Of a stretch of 39,196 bases of DNA, positions 15,393 through 23,951 are shown in pieces. The DNA comes from Bacteroidales bacterium. Lineage in GTDB: Bacteria > Bacteroidota > Bacteroidia > Bacteroidales > UBA932. Where the stretch lies: assembly GCA_017428725.1 (NCBI GenBank), contig JAFRQH010000038.1:1-39196 (forward strand), written 5' to 3'. Position 1 is the stretch's first letter; the number at the start of each line of letters is the position of its first letter. The notes under the pieces were generated by a model. That model was not told the DNA's origin. It saw nothing but the letters and a program-made list of their open reading frames with translations, and did not search any database. The position numbers and the translations under genes are program-made.

Positions 15393-16697
15393 TTACTCCC
15401 CGACGTGGAAGGCGACGCGGAGGTCTTCGACTTCCTTGTCGGTGATCGGGTGGAGCTTGCCGACGGGCGTGGCGAGGATCAGCGACTTGGCGGCGAACTC
15501 GGCCACCTCGAGGCGGTCGAAGGCATTGATCAGGCTGTCGGAGGCCACGACCACGGAGTCGTTGGCGAGCATCGCGCAAGGACGGTTCTTGAAGACCTCG
15601 GCCACCCGGCCCGGATCCGTGGAGTGGGCGCCGAACTCGAATTTCGGCACGTCCTGCAGGAAGATCCAGCTCTCCGGGATGGTGCGGACGTTAAACTCGG
15701 CGTCCGTGGTGCAGTAACCCATCAGGGACGGGCACTGCGTGAGGATGATCGCATTGACCTTGGGGTTGCGACGGTAGATCTCATAGTGGAGGGCCGTGGC
15801 GTGGCTCGGGGTCTTGCCGGCTTCGGCCATCCCGTCCTTGATCTGGACGATGTCCTCCTCGTCGATGTCCCAGCGCTGGATGCCCGGAGGCGTGATGAGG
15901 AAGTCGTTGCCGCGCCAGCGCATCGAGACGGTACCGTAGGAACTGCTCATCAGCTTCTGGTTGCAGGCGCGACGAACCAGGCGGACGATCTCGGAACGGA
16001 TGGCGCGCTCGTCGGACGGGTGCTCGACGTTCATGAAATGCTGGTAGTCGCCGATCAGATGGTTCTCGTGGAAGAGCAACTCCTCCTCGGTGAGGTAGTG
16101 CGGCTCGCCCAGGGTCTTGGCATTGAGGATCGTGCGGGCGCAGAGCTCGAGGGTCTCGAAACGCTGGTAGGCGTCGGCGATGTCCTCGCCGCAGAGCACC
16201 ACGCCGTGGTTCTCCATGATCACAGCCTTGTAGTCGGGATTCTTCTTGAACTCGCCGGCGATCTTCTCGCCCAGGGCGGCGCTGCCCGGCACGTCATAGG
16301 GTGCGAAGCCGATCGGGCCGCAGACGTTGCGGGCCTGCGGGAGGATGCTCGTGTCGGGAATCTGGTGCACGATGCTGAAAGTCACGAGTCCCGGGGGATG
16401 CGCGTGGATGACCGCGTGCATCTTGGGGCGGATCTTGTAGATCGCCTTGTGGAAGGGATATTCGGAGGACGGGCGGTGCGGTCCGACGATGGTGCCGTCG
16501 GCCTTGACGCACATGATGTCCTTGGCGGTCAGGGAGCCCTTGTCGATACCGGCCGGGGTGATCCACATGTCGCCGTTCTCGTCCATGATGGAGAGGTTGC
16601 CGCCGGAGGTCGTCGTGAGGCCGCTGCGGTAGATCCGGCCGATGATGAGCGCGAGTTGCTCCGCCGGATGCATCAGTTTCGTGTTGAGTTGTTTCAT
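15393..16697 (-). CDS. tandem class II aldolase-family protein with a degenerate second domain
   Basis: The 434-aa protein contains two class II aldolase/adducin-type domains. The first (about 1-205) keeps the family signature: SGGNLS (substrate phosphate site), HAHP (two metal His) and ENHGVV. The second (about 225-425) aligns by pattern (SYGTVSMRW, ITPPGI, then TQCPSLMGY where HxHP is expected, and ANDSVVV where ENHG is expected), so it has lost the metal ligands and is probably structural or regulatory. It has its own -7 element (TAACTTTG, 16718-16725) but lies on the same strand as, and 72 bases after, the lipoate ligase. A sugar-phosphate aldolase or epimerase role is likely; substrate unknown. 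Confidence 0.85.
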   Translation of the reverse strand: MKQLNTKLMHPAEQLALIIGRIYRSGLTTTSGGNLSIMDENGDMWITPAGIDKGSLTAKDIMCVKADGTIVGPHRPSSEYPFHKAIYKIRPKMHAVIHAHPPGLVTFSIVHQIPDTSILPQARNVCGPIGFAPYDVPGSAALGEKIAGEFKKNPDYKAVIMENHGVVLCGEDIADAYQRFETLELCARTILNAKTLGEPHYLTEEELLFHENHLIGDYQHFMNVEHPSDERAIRSEIVRLVRRACNQKLMSSSYGTVSMRWRGNDFLITPPGIQRWDIDEEDIVQIKDGMAEAGKTPSHATALHYEIYRRNPKVNAIILTQCPSLMGYCTTDAEFNVRTIPESWIFLQDVPKFEFGAHSTDPGRVAEVFKNRPCAMLANDSVVVASDSLINAFDRLEVAEFAAKSLILATPVGKLHPITDKEVEDLRVAFHVGE

Positions 16698-16717
16698 ATC
16701 ATCCTATTTTCCGGGTA

Positions 16718-16725
16718 CAAAGTTA
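16718..16725 (-). promoter_or_regulatory. -7 element TAACTTTG of the tandem aldolase gene
   Basis: TAACTTTG fits TAnnTTTG, with a TTG-containing -33 region (CTTGTTG) upstream and a leader of about 20 nt to the ATG at 16697. The surrounding 16698-16769 is the only AT-rich gap inside this gene run, so the aldolase probably has an internal promoter. Confidence 0.55.
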
Positions 16726-16769
16726 ACAATTATTGCAACAAGTTTTCCCGGGATTCCATTTCAATGTCG

Positions 16770-17726
16770 CTACGATGGGAATATCAGGTCCGCAAGCATC
16801 CCGGCGCTGACCCCGTCGAAGTAGCGTCCCGGGTCGGCGGCTTCGAGCGCAGCCAGGAGCGCCTCGCGCTCGAAGCGCAGGCCCACCAGGCGCTGCTCCA
16901 GCTGCCCGGCGGGCAGGCCGCCGAGGAAGTCGCCGCCGAATCCGACGGCGGTCAGGCAGCCGCGGTCGAGGCTCAGCCGCACCTCAACCGTGCCGCACGG
17001 GAGGGAGCCGGAGCGGACGATGTCCGCCTCGCGCGAGCGACCGTAGAGCCACTCCCAGGTGGAGAATTTCCCGTCGGCGATCCGCTGGACGGCGGCACGG
17101 CGCTCCTCCCCGAAAGGGAGCTCGCCGTCCCCGGCCGCCAGGATCCCGTGCAGGGCCGCCTGCACCTCGTCCAGCGAAGCGAACTGCGGCAGGTAATCCT
17201 TGAGATTGGCCACACGGCTGTGAACCGAGGCGATGCCCTTGGCCTCCATCTTGGAGCCGGGTACATCGAGCACACGGGACAGCGTGTCCAGGTCCACGTC
17301 GTACATCAGCGTGCCGTGGACAATCTGCCGGTCGTGCCAGACACGCCGGGCGTAGCCCGAAACCTTGCGGCCCTCCACGAAGATGTCGTTGCGGCCTGTC
17401 AGCTCGGCCGGCACGCCAAGGCTGCGAAGCGCCTCCACCATCGGCTGCGGAGTCACCTCCTTGCCGATGAAGGTGTAGTTGAGGTTCTGGAGGTCGTGGT
17501 AGACGGCGCCGCCGCCGGTCACCCGGCGTGCCAGCCGGATGCCGTGGGACTCGAGGTAAGCAAGGTTGACCTCGCTGTAGGCATTCTGGTTGAGCCCGAT
17601 GATCACGGACGGGCGGTTGCGCCAGAGATAGAAATAATCGTCGTCCGACAAATACTGCTCCAGGCAGTACTCGTCGAACGACATATTGTACCAGGGGTCG
17701 GTCGAAGGGTTCGTCAGAAACCGCAT
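16770..17726 (-). CDS. lplA: lipoate-protein ligase A
   Basis: This enzyme activates free lipoate with ATP and attaches it to lipoyl domains. The 318-aa product has the family motifs RNRPSVIIGLNQNAYSEVN, RRVTGGGAVYHDLQNLNYTF (lipoyl-AMP pocket) and GRKVSGYARR with the conserved Lys, followed by a C-terminal accessory domain (about 245-318). The ATG at 17726 fits family length; the open frame upstream runs into the SIS gene. It begins 16 bases after the SIS-protein stop, so it is cotranscribed with sugar enzymes rather than with other lipoate genes. Its obvious local client is the E2 at 1-1028. Confidence 0.93.
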   Translation of the reverse strand: MRFLTNPSTDPWYNMSFDEYCLEQYLSDDDYFYLWRNRPSVIIGLNQNAYSEVNLAYLESHGIRLARRVTGGGAVYHDLQNLNYTFIGKEVTPQPMVEALRSLGVPAELTGRNDIFVEGRKVSGYARRVWHDRQIVHGTLMYDVDLDTLSRVLDVPGSKMEAKGIASVHSRVANLKDYLPQFASLDEVQAALHGILAAGDGELPFGEERRAAVQRIADGKFSTWEWLYGRSREADIVRSGSLPCGTVEVRLSLDRGCLTAVGFGGDFLGGLPAGQLEQRLVGLRFEREALLAALEAADPGRYFDGVSAGMLADLIFPS

Positions 17727-17742
17727 ACGCTCGCCCCTCCGA

Positions 17743-18753
17743 CTACATCTCGTTGCCGACCTTGCGGGCGCGCTCGGGCTTGTCGAGGTTGATGCCGTCG
17801 CTGCTGGCCACCTCCACGAGGATGTTCCAGCCGGCGCAGAGATAGACGTAAGGCTGCATCGCACCGGCATCCGGGACGAGGATCGTCCGCTCGAACGGGG
17901 TCTGCTTGGTGTCGATGGCCACGACGTGCACACCGGCGCCCTTGAAGACGGTCAGGAACTTGTCGTACTCGCTCTCGATCGGGTTCACCAGGAACACGAT
18001 GTCGCCTTCCTGCATCACTTCCTCGATGCCGTGGACGGCGTAGGTGCCCTCCAGGAAATCGCTCTTGCGGCGGGTGATCTCGTTGGTCTTGAGCGTGAGC
18101 TCCTCGGCCACGCCGTCGTTGTAGCCGCTGAAGTAGATGGTATGGGCGCCCTTGACCCACTCCACGATCTCGGAGGGGACCGGCAGGGTCAGCGCGGTCT
18201 CGAGCTTCTCGGGAAGACCCTTCAGGACGGTCTTCATATCCTTGCCGGCCAGGTGCCAGAAGATGGACTCGCAGAACAGGCCCTGCTCGATCACGCTCTT
18301 GGTGGCGGCGACCGCTTCCTCCCAACCGCAGCCAAGGACGTGGCCGTCCACGCAGGCCTGGCGGATCGGGGTGTCGGGATTGGCGCTCAGCGCGAACGTA
18401 TCCTTGTGGCCTTCGGCCTGGAGCTTCTTGGCGAGCATCAAGGCTTCCTTGGTGCGGCCGGAGTTGGAGTCGATCAGGACGGTGTACTTGCTCAGGTCAT
18501 AACCCTCGGCCTGGTGGGACCCCTCGATCTGGACATTGACATCCAGACCCCAGGTCATCGCCACGCGGCGGCTGTTCTTGGCGGGCAGCAGGCGGGAAGA
18601 GCCCTCGCCGGAGAAGAGGATCTTGCCGGTCTTGCGGACGGAGTCCGCGACGAACTTGGAGCAATCGGGGTCGAACTTGGCCACGGTGGGCACGGTCCCC
18701 ATCATCTCCTGCACCAGATAATACTGGGCGTACTTGTTTTCTTTCAGGTTCAT
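17743..18753 (-). CDS. double-SIS sugar isomerase-like protein
   Basis: The 336-aa protein has two SIS (sugar isomerase) domains like the isomerase half of GlmS and the AgaS/FrlB-type aldose-ketose isomerases and deaminases. The first has GKILFSGEGSSRLLPAKN and VLIDSNSGRTKEA. The second has HTIYFSGYNDGVAEELTLK, the GTYAVHGIEEVM loop where the catalytic Glu usually lies, and DIVFLVNP. The C-terminus NLDKPERARKVGNEM resembles the sugar-binding tail of the family (PRNLAK...). It is between DUF4954 and lplA, with gaps of 18 and 16 bases. The likely reaction is isomerisation or deamination of a phosphosugar or phosphorylated amino sugar; the substrate is not readable. Confidence 0.85.
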   Translation of the reverse strand: MNLKENKYAQYYLVQEMMGTVPTVAKFDPDCSKFVADSVRKTGKILFSGEGSSRLLPAKNSRRVAMTWGLDVNVQIEGSHQAEGYDLSKYTVLIDSNSGRTKEALMLAKKLQAEGHKDTFALSANPDTPIRQACVDGHVLGCGWEEAVAATKSVIEQGLFCESIFWHLAGKDMKTVLKGLPEKLETALTLPVPSEIVEWVKGAHTIYFSGYNDGVAEELTLKTNEITRRKSDFLEGTYAVHGIEEVMQEGDIVFLVNPIESEYDKFLTVFKGAGVHVVAIDTKQTPFERTILVPDAGAMQPYVYLCAGWNILVEVASSDGINLDKPERARKVGNEM

Positions 18754-18771
18754 GCTAAAGATAATTATCAG

Positions 18772-20976
18772 TTAAATGCGCTGGCGCAGTTCAGCGAGGC
18801 GCTTTAGGTTGGTCTCGGTCTCCTTGCGGATCTGCCGGACGAAACTGTTGTCTTCCAGCTCCCCGATCGCGGCGGTCATCTCCTCGGCGTTGCGGTAGGT
18901 GGCCTGGCGGAAAGGGTTTTCGTAATCTTTCTTGCGGGTGAGGTATACCTCGTCACAGATGAAACGCTGGATGCGCTCTTCCTCAGCTATGGCCCGGTTC
19001 CAGGCCGCTGCGTCCAGTCGGTCGACTCCCAGCAGACAGCAAAGCGAGAGATAGGCGTGGCGCAATTTGTCGACGGGGTATCTCCTCCAGATGTCATTGT
19101 AGCGCTTGTGGATATCCTTCCAGGAAGCCAGCTTGCCGCTCCGGATATCGGCGCGGAGGCGGTCGAATTCACTCGCCATCATCAGCTGTCCGCCCAGATT
19201 GACCCACTCGCGTTGACGACGGCTCTTGAGGAATGCCGACAGGGAAGTGAGCGTCTCTCCAGGGTTGGCCTCCAGGTAATCCATCGCATTCATCATGGCG
19301 TAATGCACCAGCATGTCGCCATAAGCGTGGTATGCCCGCCAGGCCTTATGGATGAGCACGTTCCGGTGGCTCTTCTCCATGCCTTCGCCGAGAATCTCAA
19401 GGGCGTCTACGATTTTGGAGTCTCCGTCGAGCAATTCGCGGCCCTTAGCCCGCAACTGCTCGTCTTTGAGTTGGTCGATGGGTTTATTCTCCTTGCGATA
19501 CCACGCCTTGGCCGTCCAGAGCTCGAGCAGGGCGCGGGCTTGGATGACCTCCTCCATACTGTCGGGGGCAAAGGTATCGAATTCAATGTTTTGCGTCTTG
19601 GTGATCCGCTTGTCGCGGGTCTTGTATTTCCAGTTGTTGCGCGCGAGCGCATACATGTTGTGGCTCCACCAGAAAGCCGGCGAAATCTCCAGCCGGTCCT
19701 CCTTGGCGTTGTTGCTGAGCAGGGAGAACGGCAGGGGGATGTTCAGCTCGGCCGGATAGTCGGCCTTGGCGAGCAGCGTATAGCTGGCGAACTTGCTGGA
19801 ATGCTTGATGCTGGTACACAGGCCCGGCCAGAAGCCGCGGCCCGCCTCCACCTCATTGTCGTTGGTGCGGCTGTTGTGGTTGGAGCCGATCGTGGCGCCG
19901 GCGGCCATATTGCTCTGGCCCTTGACGCAGGCGGCGATGAGGAAGGAGTTGTTGTGGTGCTGCTCGTGTGCCGGGAAAATCAGGTTATGCAGCACTTCGC
20001 AACAGGAAATCGTGCTGTTGTCGCCAAGGATGGAATTGATCAGGCGGGCGCCGAATTTGAGGGCGCTGTTGTTGCCGATCACGAAACGGATGGCTGTACA
20101 GGAGTAGAAGACACGGCTTCCGAAACCCATGATGCCGTTGACCATGATGACGTTCTCGCCAATCTGGGACGGCTCCTTCTCGGAAGAATTGATCGTGATG
20201 TTCTTGAGTTTGCTGGCGCCCTTGATGTAGCAGGCGGGACCGATCTTGGCATCCTTGAGGATGGAAGAATTCTTGATCACGCATCCCTCGCCGACGGTTC
20301 CGTAGTAGCCGCGGTGGCTGTCCACGGAGGCCTGGGTCATCTCGCGGAGCCGCTCCTGCAGCGGGGCATCATCGATGTATTTCGCCCAGAGATAGGCGTC
20401 GGCCGTGGTCATCCCGTCGAAAGGATAAACCGCCCGGCAGCCGGTCTCGTTCATCACCTCGATCGACACCCGGACACTCTCCGGTTCCCCATCCTTGATG
20501 ATGCCGTTGCCGAACTTGGAATGGTCCGTGGTGCACATCTCCTCGATGTTGAAAAGCATACAGCGGGCGCCGATGATATAGTGGCTGAGATAGTGGACGT
20601 TGTGGATCGCACAGTCATCACCGATATCGCAGGAGTGGATCGAGGAGTTGGAGATGCCGATAGGAAGGCGCAAGTCGTGGAACTGAAGTCCGTTCTCGGA
20701 CACACGGCCGATGCGGACCGTACCATAGAATTTGTTGTTCTTCAGCATCTGGGGGCGGAACTCGTCCGTCACATAGATGGTATCCCAACTGGCGGCCGTG
20801 TTGTCGTTCTTGACCAGGCGCTCGATCTCGTCGCTGGTGAGATGCCGCCAGCCGCCGCGCGGCTTGCGGACCTGCCGGTTGCGCAGGTAATATTTGTCCT
20901 TGCCTTCGGGGAGATACTTCGGATCAATCCAGCCGTTGATGAGCTTCTCGGGGGGCAGTACGGTCACTTTCTCCAT
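18772..20976 (-). CDS. DUF4954 family protein, left-handed beta-helix
   Basis: The 734-aa product matches the DUF4954 family of Bacteroidetes. After an N-terminal region (LTSDEIERLVKNDNTAASWD) come many short hexapeptide-like turns (IHSCDIGDDCAIHNVHYLS, CVIKNSSILKDAKIGPACYI, FVIGNNSALKFGARLINS, LGDNSTISCCEV) typical of left-handed beta-helices of acyl- and nucleotidyl-transferases. The C-terminal 250 residues are alpha-helical. The family has no proven function; sugar-nucleotide or acyltransfer chemistry would fit the fold. The ATG at 20976 is chosen over 21042 because the extra 22 codons overlap a -7-like element (CATATTTG, 21031-21038). It heads the DUF4954-SIS-lplA run. Confidence 0.85.
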   Translation of the reverse strand: MEKVTVLPPEKLINGWIDPKYLPEGKDKYYLRNRQVRKPRGGWRHLTSDEIERLVKNDNTAASWDTIYVTDEFRPQMLKNNKFYGTVRIGRVSENGLQFHDLRLPIGISNSSIHSCDIGDDCAIHNVHYLSHYIIGARCMLFNIEEMCTTDHSKFGNGIIKDGEPESVRVSIEVMNETGCRAVYPFDGMTTADAYLWAKYIDDAPLQERLREMTQASVDSHRGYYGTVGEGCVIKNSSILKDAKIGPACYIKGASKLKNITINSSEKEPSQIGENVIMVNGIMGFGSRVFYSCTAIRFVIGNNSALKFGARLINSILGDNSTISCCEVLHNLIFPAHEQHHNNSFLIAACVKGQSNMAAGATIGSNHNSRTNDNEVEAGRGFWPGLCTSIKHSSKFASYTLLAKADYPAELNIPLPFSLLSNNAKEDRLEISPAFWWSHNMYALARNNWKYKTRDKRITKTQNIEFDTFAPDSMEEVIQARALLELWTAKAWYRKENKPIDQLKDEQLRAKGRELLDGDSKIVDALEILGEGMEKSHRNVLIHKAWRAYHAYGDMLVHYAMMNAMDYLEANPGETLTSLSAFLKSRRQREWVNLGGQLMMASEFDRLRADIRSGKLASWKDIHKRYNDIWRRYPVDKLRHAYLSLCCLLGVDRLDAAAWNRAIAEEERIQRFICDEVYLTRKKDYENPFRQATYRNAEEMTAAIGELEDNSFVRQIRKETETNLKRLAELRQRI

Positions 20977-21075
20977 GGGGAAATGATTATAACTTTCAAA
21001 ATTAACGATTTCCGCACATTTCTCAAAACGCAAATATGACAAAATAATGAATCCCCACGGAAACGGGAAAGAATA

Positions 21076-21636
21076 CTAACGCACCAATGGGACAAGATAA
21101 CGTTTTAGTTCCGGAAAAACCGGCAGATGTCTGCCCGGATAATCCACGCGACGCCCCGGGTAATGAAGCTCGAATTCCGGCCCGCAGTGCACCATCTCGT
21201 CGCTGTCGGCGAACATGCCGGTGGTCAGGAAGACCTCCTCGGGCGTGAGGCCGTCGAACTCCGTCCGCTCCAGCGACTCATAGCCCGCACAGATCTCCTC
21301 CGTGAGCAGGAAGGATTCCGCCCCGTCCCGGCGGGGCGAGAGGTACTTCACCTCCCCCACCATCGTACGCAGCAGCCGGGAGGGGTGCAGGTCGGGGTTC
21401 ACAAGGATCTTGCGGCGGCCGCGCAGCTTCTGGGCCCAGAAGCCGCCGAGCGAGAGCCCGACCACCAGGTCGGGATCCTCCTCGGCGCACAGGCGCTCCA
21501 GGAGCGAGAGCGCCGCCGCCGGCTCGATGGGCACGTCGGGCGCGACCACCTCGCAGGGCTTGAGCAGGATCCGCAGCGAATCGGCCATCTTGTATGCGCC
21601 GGACGATGCCAGGCCGTGGATGAAGAGGATTTTCAT
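21076..21636 (-). CDS. YqiA/YcfP-like alpha/beta hydrolase
   Basis: The 186-aa single-domain esterase-like protein begins MKILFIHGLASSGAYKMADS, has the nucleophile elbow GLSLGGFWA and the late His in GRHLPVFPEL, as in the YqiA/UPF0227 family. The natural substrate is unknown. The ATG at 21636 is 4 nt from a consensus -7 element (21641-21648), which rules out the longer start at 21690. It is a single-gene unit lying between the DUF4954 operon and the terminator of the cyclophilin gene. Confidence 0.85.
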   Translation of the reverse strand: MKILFIHGLASSGAYKMADSLRILLKPCEVVAPDVPIEPAAALSLLERLCAEEDPDLVVGLSLGGFWAQKLRGRRKILVNPDLHPSRLLRTMVGEVKYLSPRRDGAESFLLTEEICAGYESLERTEFDGLTPEEVFLTTGMFADSDEMVHCGPEFELHYPGRRVDYPGRHLPVFPELKRYLVPLVR

Positions 21637-21640
21637 ACCG

Positions 21641-21648
21641 CAAAGATA
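21641..21648 (-). promoter_or_regulatory. -7 element TATCTTTG of the YqiA-like gene
   Basis: Full match to TAnnTTTG, ending 4 nt before the ATG; predicts a leaderless message. Confidence 0.55.
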
Positions 21649-21656
21649 CAAATAAT

Positions 21657-21684
21657 AATGGTCTCGCTTCCCAGCGAGACCATT
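21657..21684 (-). terminator. intrinsic terminator after the flippase-cyclophilin operon
   Basis: A perfect 12-bp stem (AATGGTCTCGCT/AGCGAGACCATT, 4-nt loop) is followed on the - strand by the T-rich ATTATTTGT. It separates the cyclophilin gene from the YqiA promoter just downstream. Confidence 0.75.
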
Positions 21685-21761
21685 ACGCAATTCTAACCTA
21701 AAATTAAACCTATGAAAAAACTATTCAAGCGTTTTTATAGCAATTTCTGTGCCAGCAGCAG

Positions 21762-22436
21762 CTATTCTGCAAGCTTAATTGTAACAATTTTGACATCCTG
21801 CACGGGGCAGTCGCGGGCGTCCGTCTGTACGGCCGCAATCTTGTCGATCACGTCCAGGCCCTGGATGGTCTCGCCGAACACGGTGTACTCGCCGTCCAGG
21901 AAGTGGGCATCTCCCTGCACCAGGTAGAACTGGGAGCCGGAGGATTCCTTGTAAGGGTTGACGGCGTCGCCGCGGCGCGCGGCGGCCAGGGCGCCCTTGA
22001 TATGGGTGTGGGCCGGCACGAACTCGGCGGGGACCGTGTAATTCGGGCCACCCGTGCCGAAGCGGGCCTTGTTGGCGGCATCCTTGGTCAGCGGATCGCC
22101 GCCCTGGATCATGAAGCCGGAGATGACACGGTGGAAGAGCGTCCCGTCGTAGTATTTCTCCAGGGCCAGCTTGGCAAAGTTCTCGCGGTGCTTAGGCGTG
22201 TCAGCATAGAGTTTGACCTTGATGACACCCATCGAGGTGATGATGTCGAAGACCGGCTCGGCCGGCAGTTTGGCGATTTTGTCCATGGTTCTCTGGGTTT
22301 GTTCCGCCGCTGCCACGGAGTCGGCCGCAGCCTTGGCGGCCTCCTTGGCGGCCTTCTTCTCGGGATTGTTGGCACAACCGGCCAGCAGCGCCGCAGCGCC
22401 GAGGCAGCAGAGGGTGATTGTCAGGAAATGTTTCAT
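21762..22436 (-). CDS. cyclophilin-type peptidyl-prolyl isomerase lipoprotein
   Basis: The 224-aa product has a lipoprotein signal (MKHFLTITLCCLGAAALLAGC), a charged Ala/Lys-rich linker (about 25-55), then a cyclophilin domain with FHRVISGFMIQGGDP, SQFYLVQGDAHFLDGEYTVFG and VIDKI. It should catalyse proline cis-trans isomerisation of envelope proteins and be membrane-anchored in the periplasm. The start at 22436 overlaps the flippase stop by 4 bases (ATGA), so the two are translationally coupled. The family start is clear from the signal peptide; the upstream open frame is antisense to nothing and has no signal. Confidence 0.93.
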   Translation of the reverse strand: MKHFLTITLCCLGAAALLAGCANNPEKKAAKEAAKAAADSVAAAEQTQRTMDKIAKLPAEPVFDIITSMGVIKVKLYADTPKHRENFAKLALEKYYDGTLFHRVISGFMIQGGDPLTKDAANKARFGTGGPNYTVPAEFVPAHTHIKGALAAARRGDAVNPYKESSGSQFYLVQGDAHFLDGEYTVFGETIQGLDVIDKIAAVQTDARDCPVQDVKIVTIKLAE

Positions 22437-23884
22437 ATGGCTTTTGATGATTTGATTTCTTTCCAGGCCAGCAGGGCGTACGGCACCATCAGGACCGTCC
22501 CGAGGGCCATCTGCAGCCACGCGGGGAGCGTGCGCAGCCAGAACCAGTACAGCGCGAAGACCGCGCCCGCGACCAGGACGAACTTGCCGATGCCCACGAG
22601 GTCATACGGGATGGGATATTTCTTCTGCCCGAGGAAATAGCTGATCAGCATCGGGATGCCGTAGCCGGCGAAGCCGCCCCAGGCGCAGGCCCAGTAGCCA
22701 ATCTTCGGCACGAAGAGGACGTTGATTGCGATCATCACGGCCACGCCGATGGCGCTGATGATGGCACCCCACCAGTTCTGGTCCGTGAGTTTGTACCAGA
22801 AGGAAAGGTTGAAGTACACGCCCATGAAGATCTCCGCCATCATCACGATCGGGATGACGCCAAGCCCTTCCCGGTAGTCCCCGCCGATGAAGTGCTGCAA
22901 CAGCGGCAGGTAGATCATGACCGCGAGGAAGGCCAGCAGGGTGAAAATGATGAAGTATTTGGTCCCGTCGGCAAGCGTCGCCGGGCTGTTCCGGTCCTTG
23001 TTGTCAGCGAAGACAATGGGTTCGTAGGCATAGCGGAAGGCCTGCGTGAGCAGGGCCATCACCATCGCCAGCTTGACGCAGGCGCCGTAGATGCCCAGCT
23101 GCACCATTCCCTCTTCGCCCGGCATCAGTTTCGGGAGGAGGATCTTGTCCGACACCTGGTTGAGCACGCCCACCAGGCCCAGGATCAGCAGCGGCCAGGA
23201 ATAGCCCAGCATCTCCTTCGCCAGGCCCTTGTCGAAGCCGTAACCGATCCCCCGGATTTCCGGGATGAACAGGAATGACACCACCGTCGTGCAGAGCAGG
23301 TTCGCCACGAAAATCAGGCCCACGCCGTAATTGAACTGCTGGAAGAATGCCTGTAATGCCGGTATCTTCGGCATCACCAGGAAGATGAAGAGGTTCAGCA
23401 GGACGCTGGGGATGATGAAAGCCAACTTCAGGAACACGAAGCGGAGAGGCCGGCGCTGCTGCCGCAGGCGGCTGAACATCACGGCCTGGAAGGCGTCCTG
23501 CGCCGTGATCAGCGCAAACATGCCGATATACTCCGGATGCGCCTCATAGCCCATGGCGCCGGAGATCGGCTTCAGCAGCAGGAAGACCAGCGCCAGGAAT
23601 CCCAGCCCCACGCCACCCACCATCCGGAGGGCGTTGCTGTAGACCATCTTGTCGTCCGCCCCGGGCTTGTTGGCAAAGCGGAACAGGGTCGTCTCCATCC
23701 CGAAGGTCAGCAGGGCCAGGAACAGCGCAGTGTAGGCATACAGGTTGGACACGATGCCGTAGCCGCCGCTCTCCACGGGAATGTAGTAGGTATGGACCGG
23801 CACCAGCAGGTAATTCAGGAACCTGCCTACGATGCTCACCAGCCCGTACAGGGCGGTATCCTTCGCCAGACTCTTCAGATTCAT
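22433..23884 (-). CDS. polysaccharide (Wzx-type) flippase of the MATE/MOP superfamily
   Basis: The 483-aa protein has about 12-14 membrane helices and begins MNLKSLAKDTALYGLVSIVGRFLNYLLVPV, the typical opening of O-antigen/lipopolysaccharide flippases. FGMETTLFRFANK and SWPLLILGLVGVLNQVSDKI are also characteristic. It would move lipid-linked sugars across the inner membrane. No glycosyltransferase genes are next to it, so the cargo is unknown. A consensus -7 element lies 7 nt before the ATG. Confidence 0.88.
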   Translation of the reverse strand: MNLKSLAKDTALYGLVSIVGRFLNYLLVPVHTYYIPVESGGYGIVSNLYAYTALFLALLTFGMETTLFRFANKPGADDKMVYSNALRMVGGVGLGFLALVFLLLKPISGAMGYEAHPEYIGMFALITAQDAFQAVMFSRLRQQRRPLRFVFLKLAFIIPSVLLNLFIFLVMPKIPALQAFFQQFNYGVGLIFVANLLCTTVVSFLFIPEIRGIGYGFDKGLAKEMLGYSWPLLILGLVGVLNQVSDKILLPKLMPGEEGMVQLGIYGACVKLAMVMALLTQAFRYAYEPIVFADNKDRNSPATLADGTKYFIIFTLLAFLAVMIYLPLLQHFIGGDYREGLGVIPIVMMAEIFMGVYFNLSFWYKLTDQNWWGAIISAIGVAVMIAINVLFVPKIGYWACAWGGFAGYGIPMLISYFLGQKKYPIPYDLVGIGKFVLVAGAVFALYWFWLRTLPAWLQMALGTVLMVPYALLAWKEIKSSKAI

Positions 23885-23891
23885 ACGGATG

Positions 23892-23899
23892 CAAAGATA
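23892..23899 (-). promoter_or_regulatory. -7 element TATCTTTG of the flippase gene
   Basis: Full match to TAnnTTTG, ending 7 nt before the ATG at 23884; this makes the flippase gene independent of the upstream ribosomal operon. Confidence 0.5.
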
Positions 23900-23951
23900 A
23901 CAAAAATGGCCCGCACTTGGCGAGCCATTCCTGCATAAATCAATGGGATTT

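Noticed and set aside
21712..21927. Possible 71-aa + strand gene starting MKKLFKRFYSNF after an AT-rich leader
   Set aside because: The start context looks natural, but most of the frame is antisense to the well-supported cyclophilin gene and has no recognisable features.
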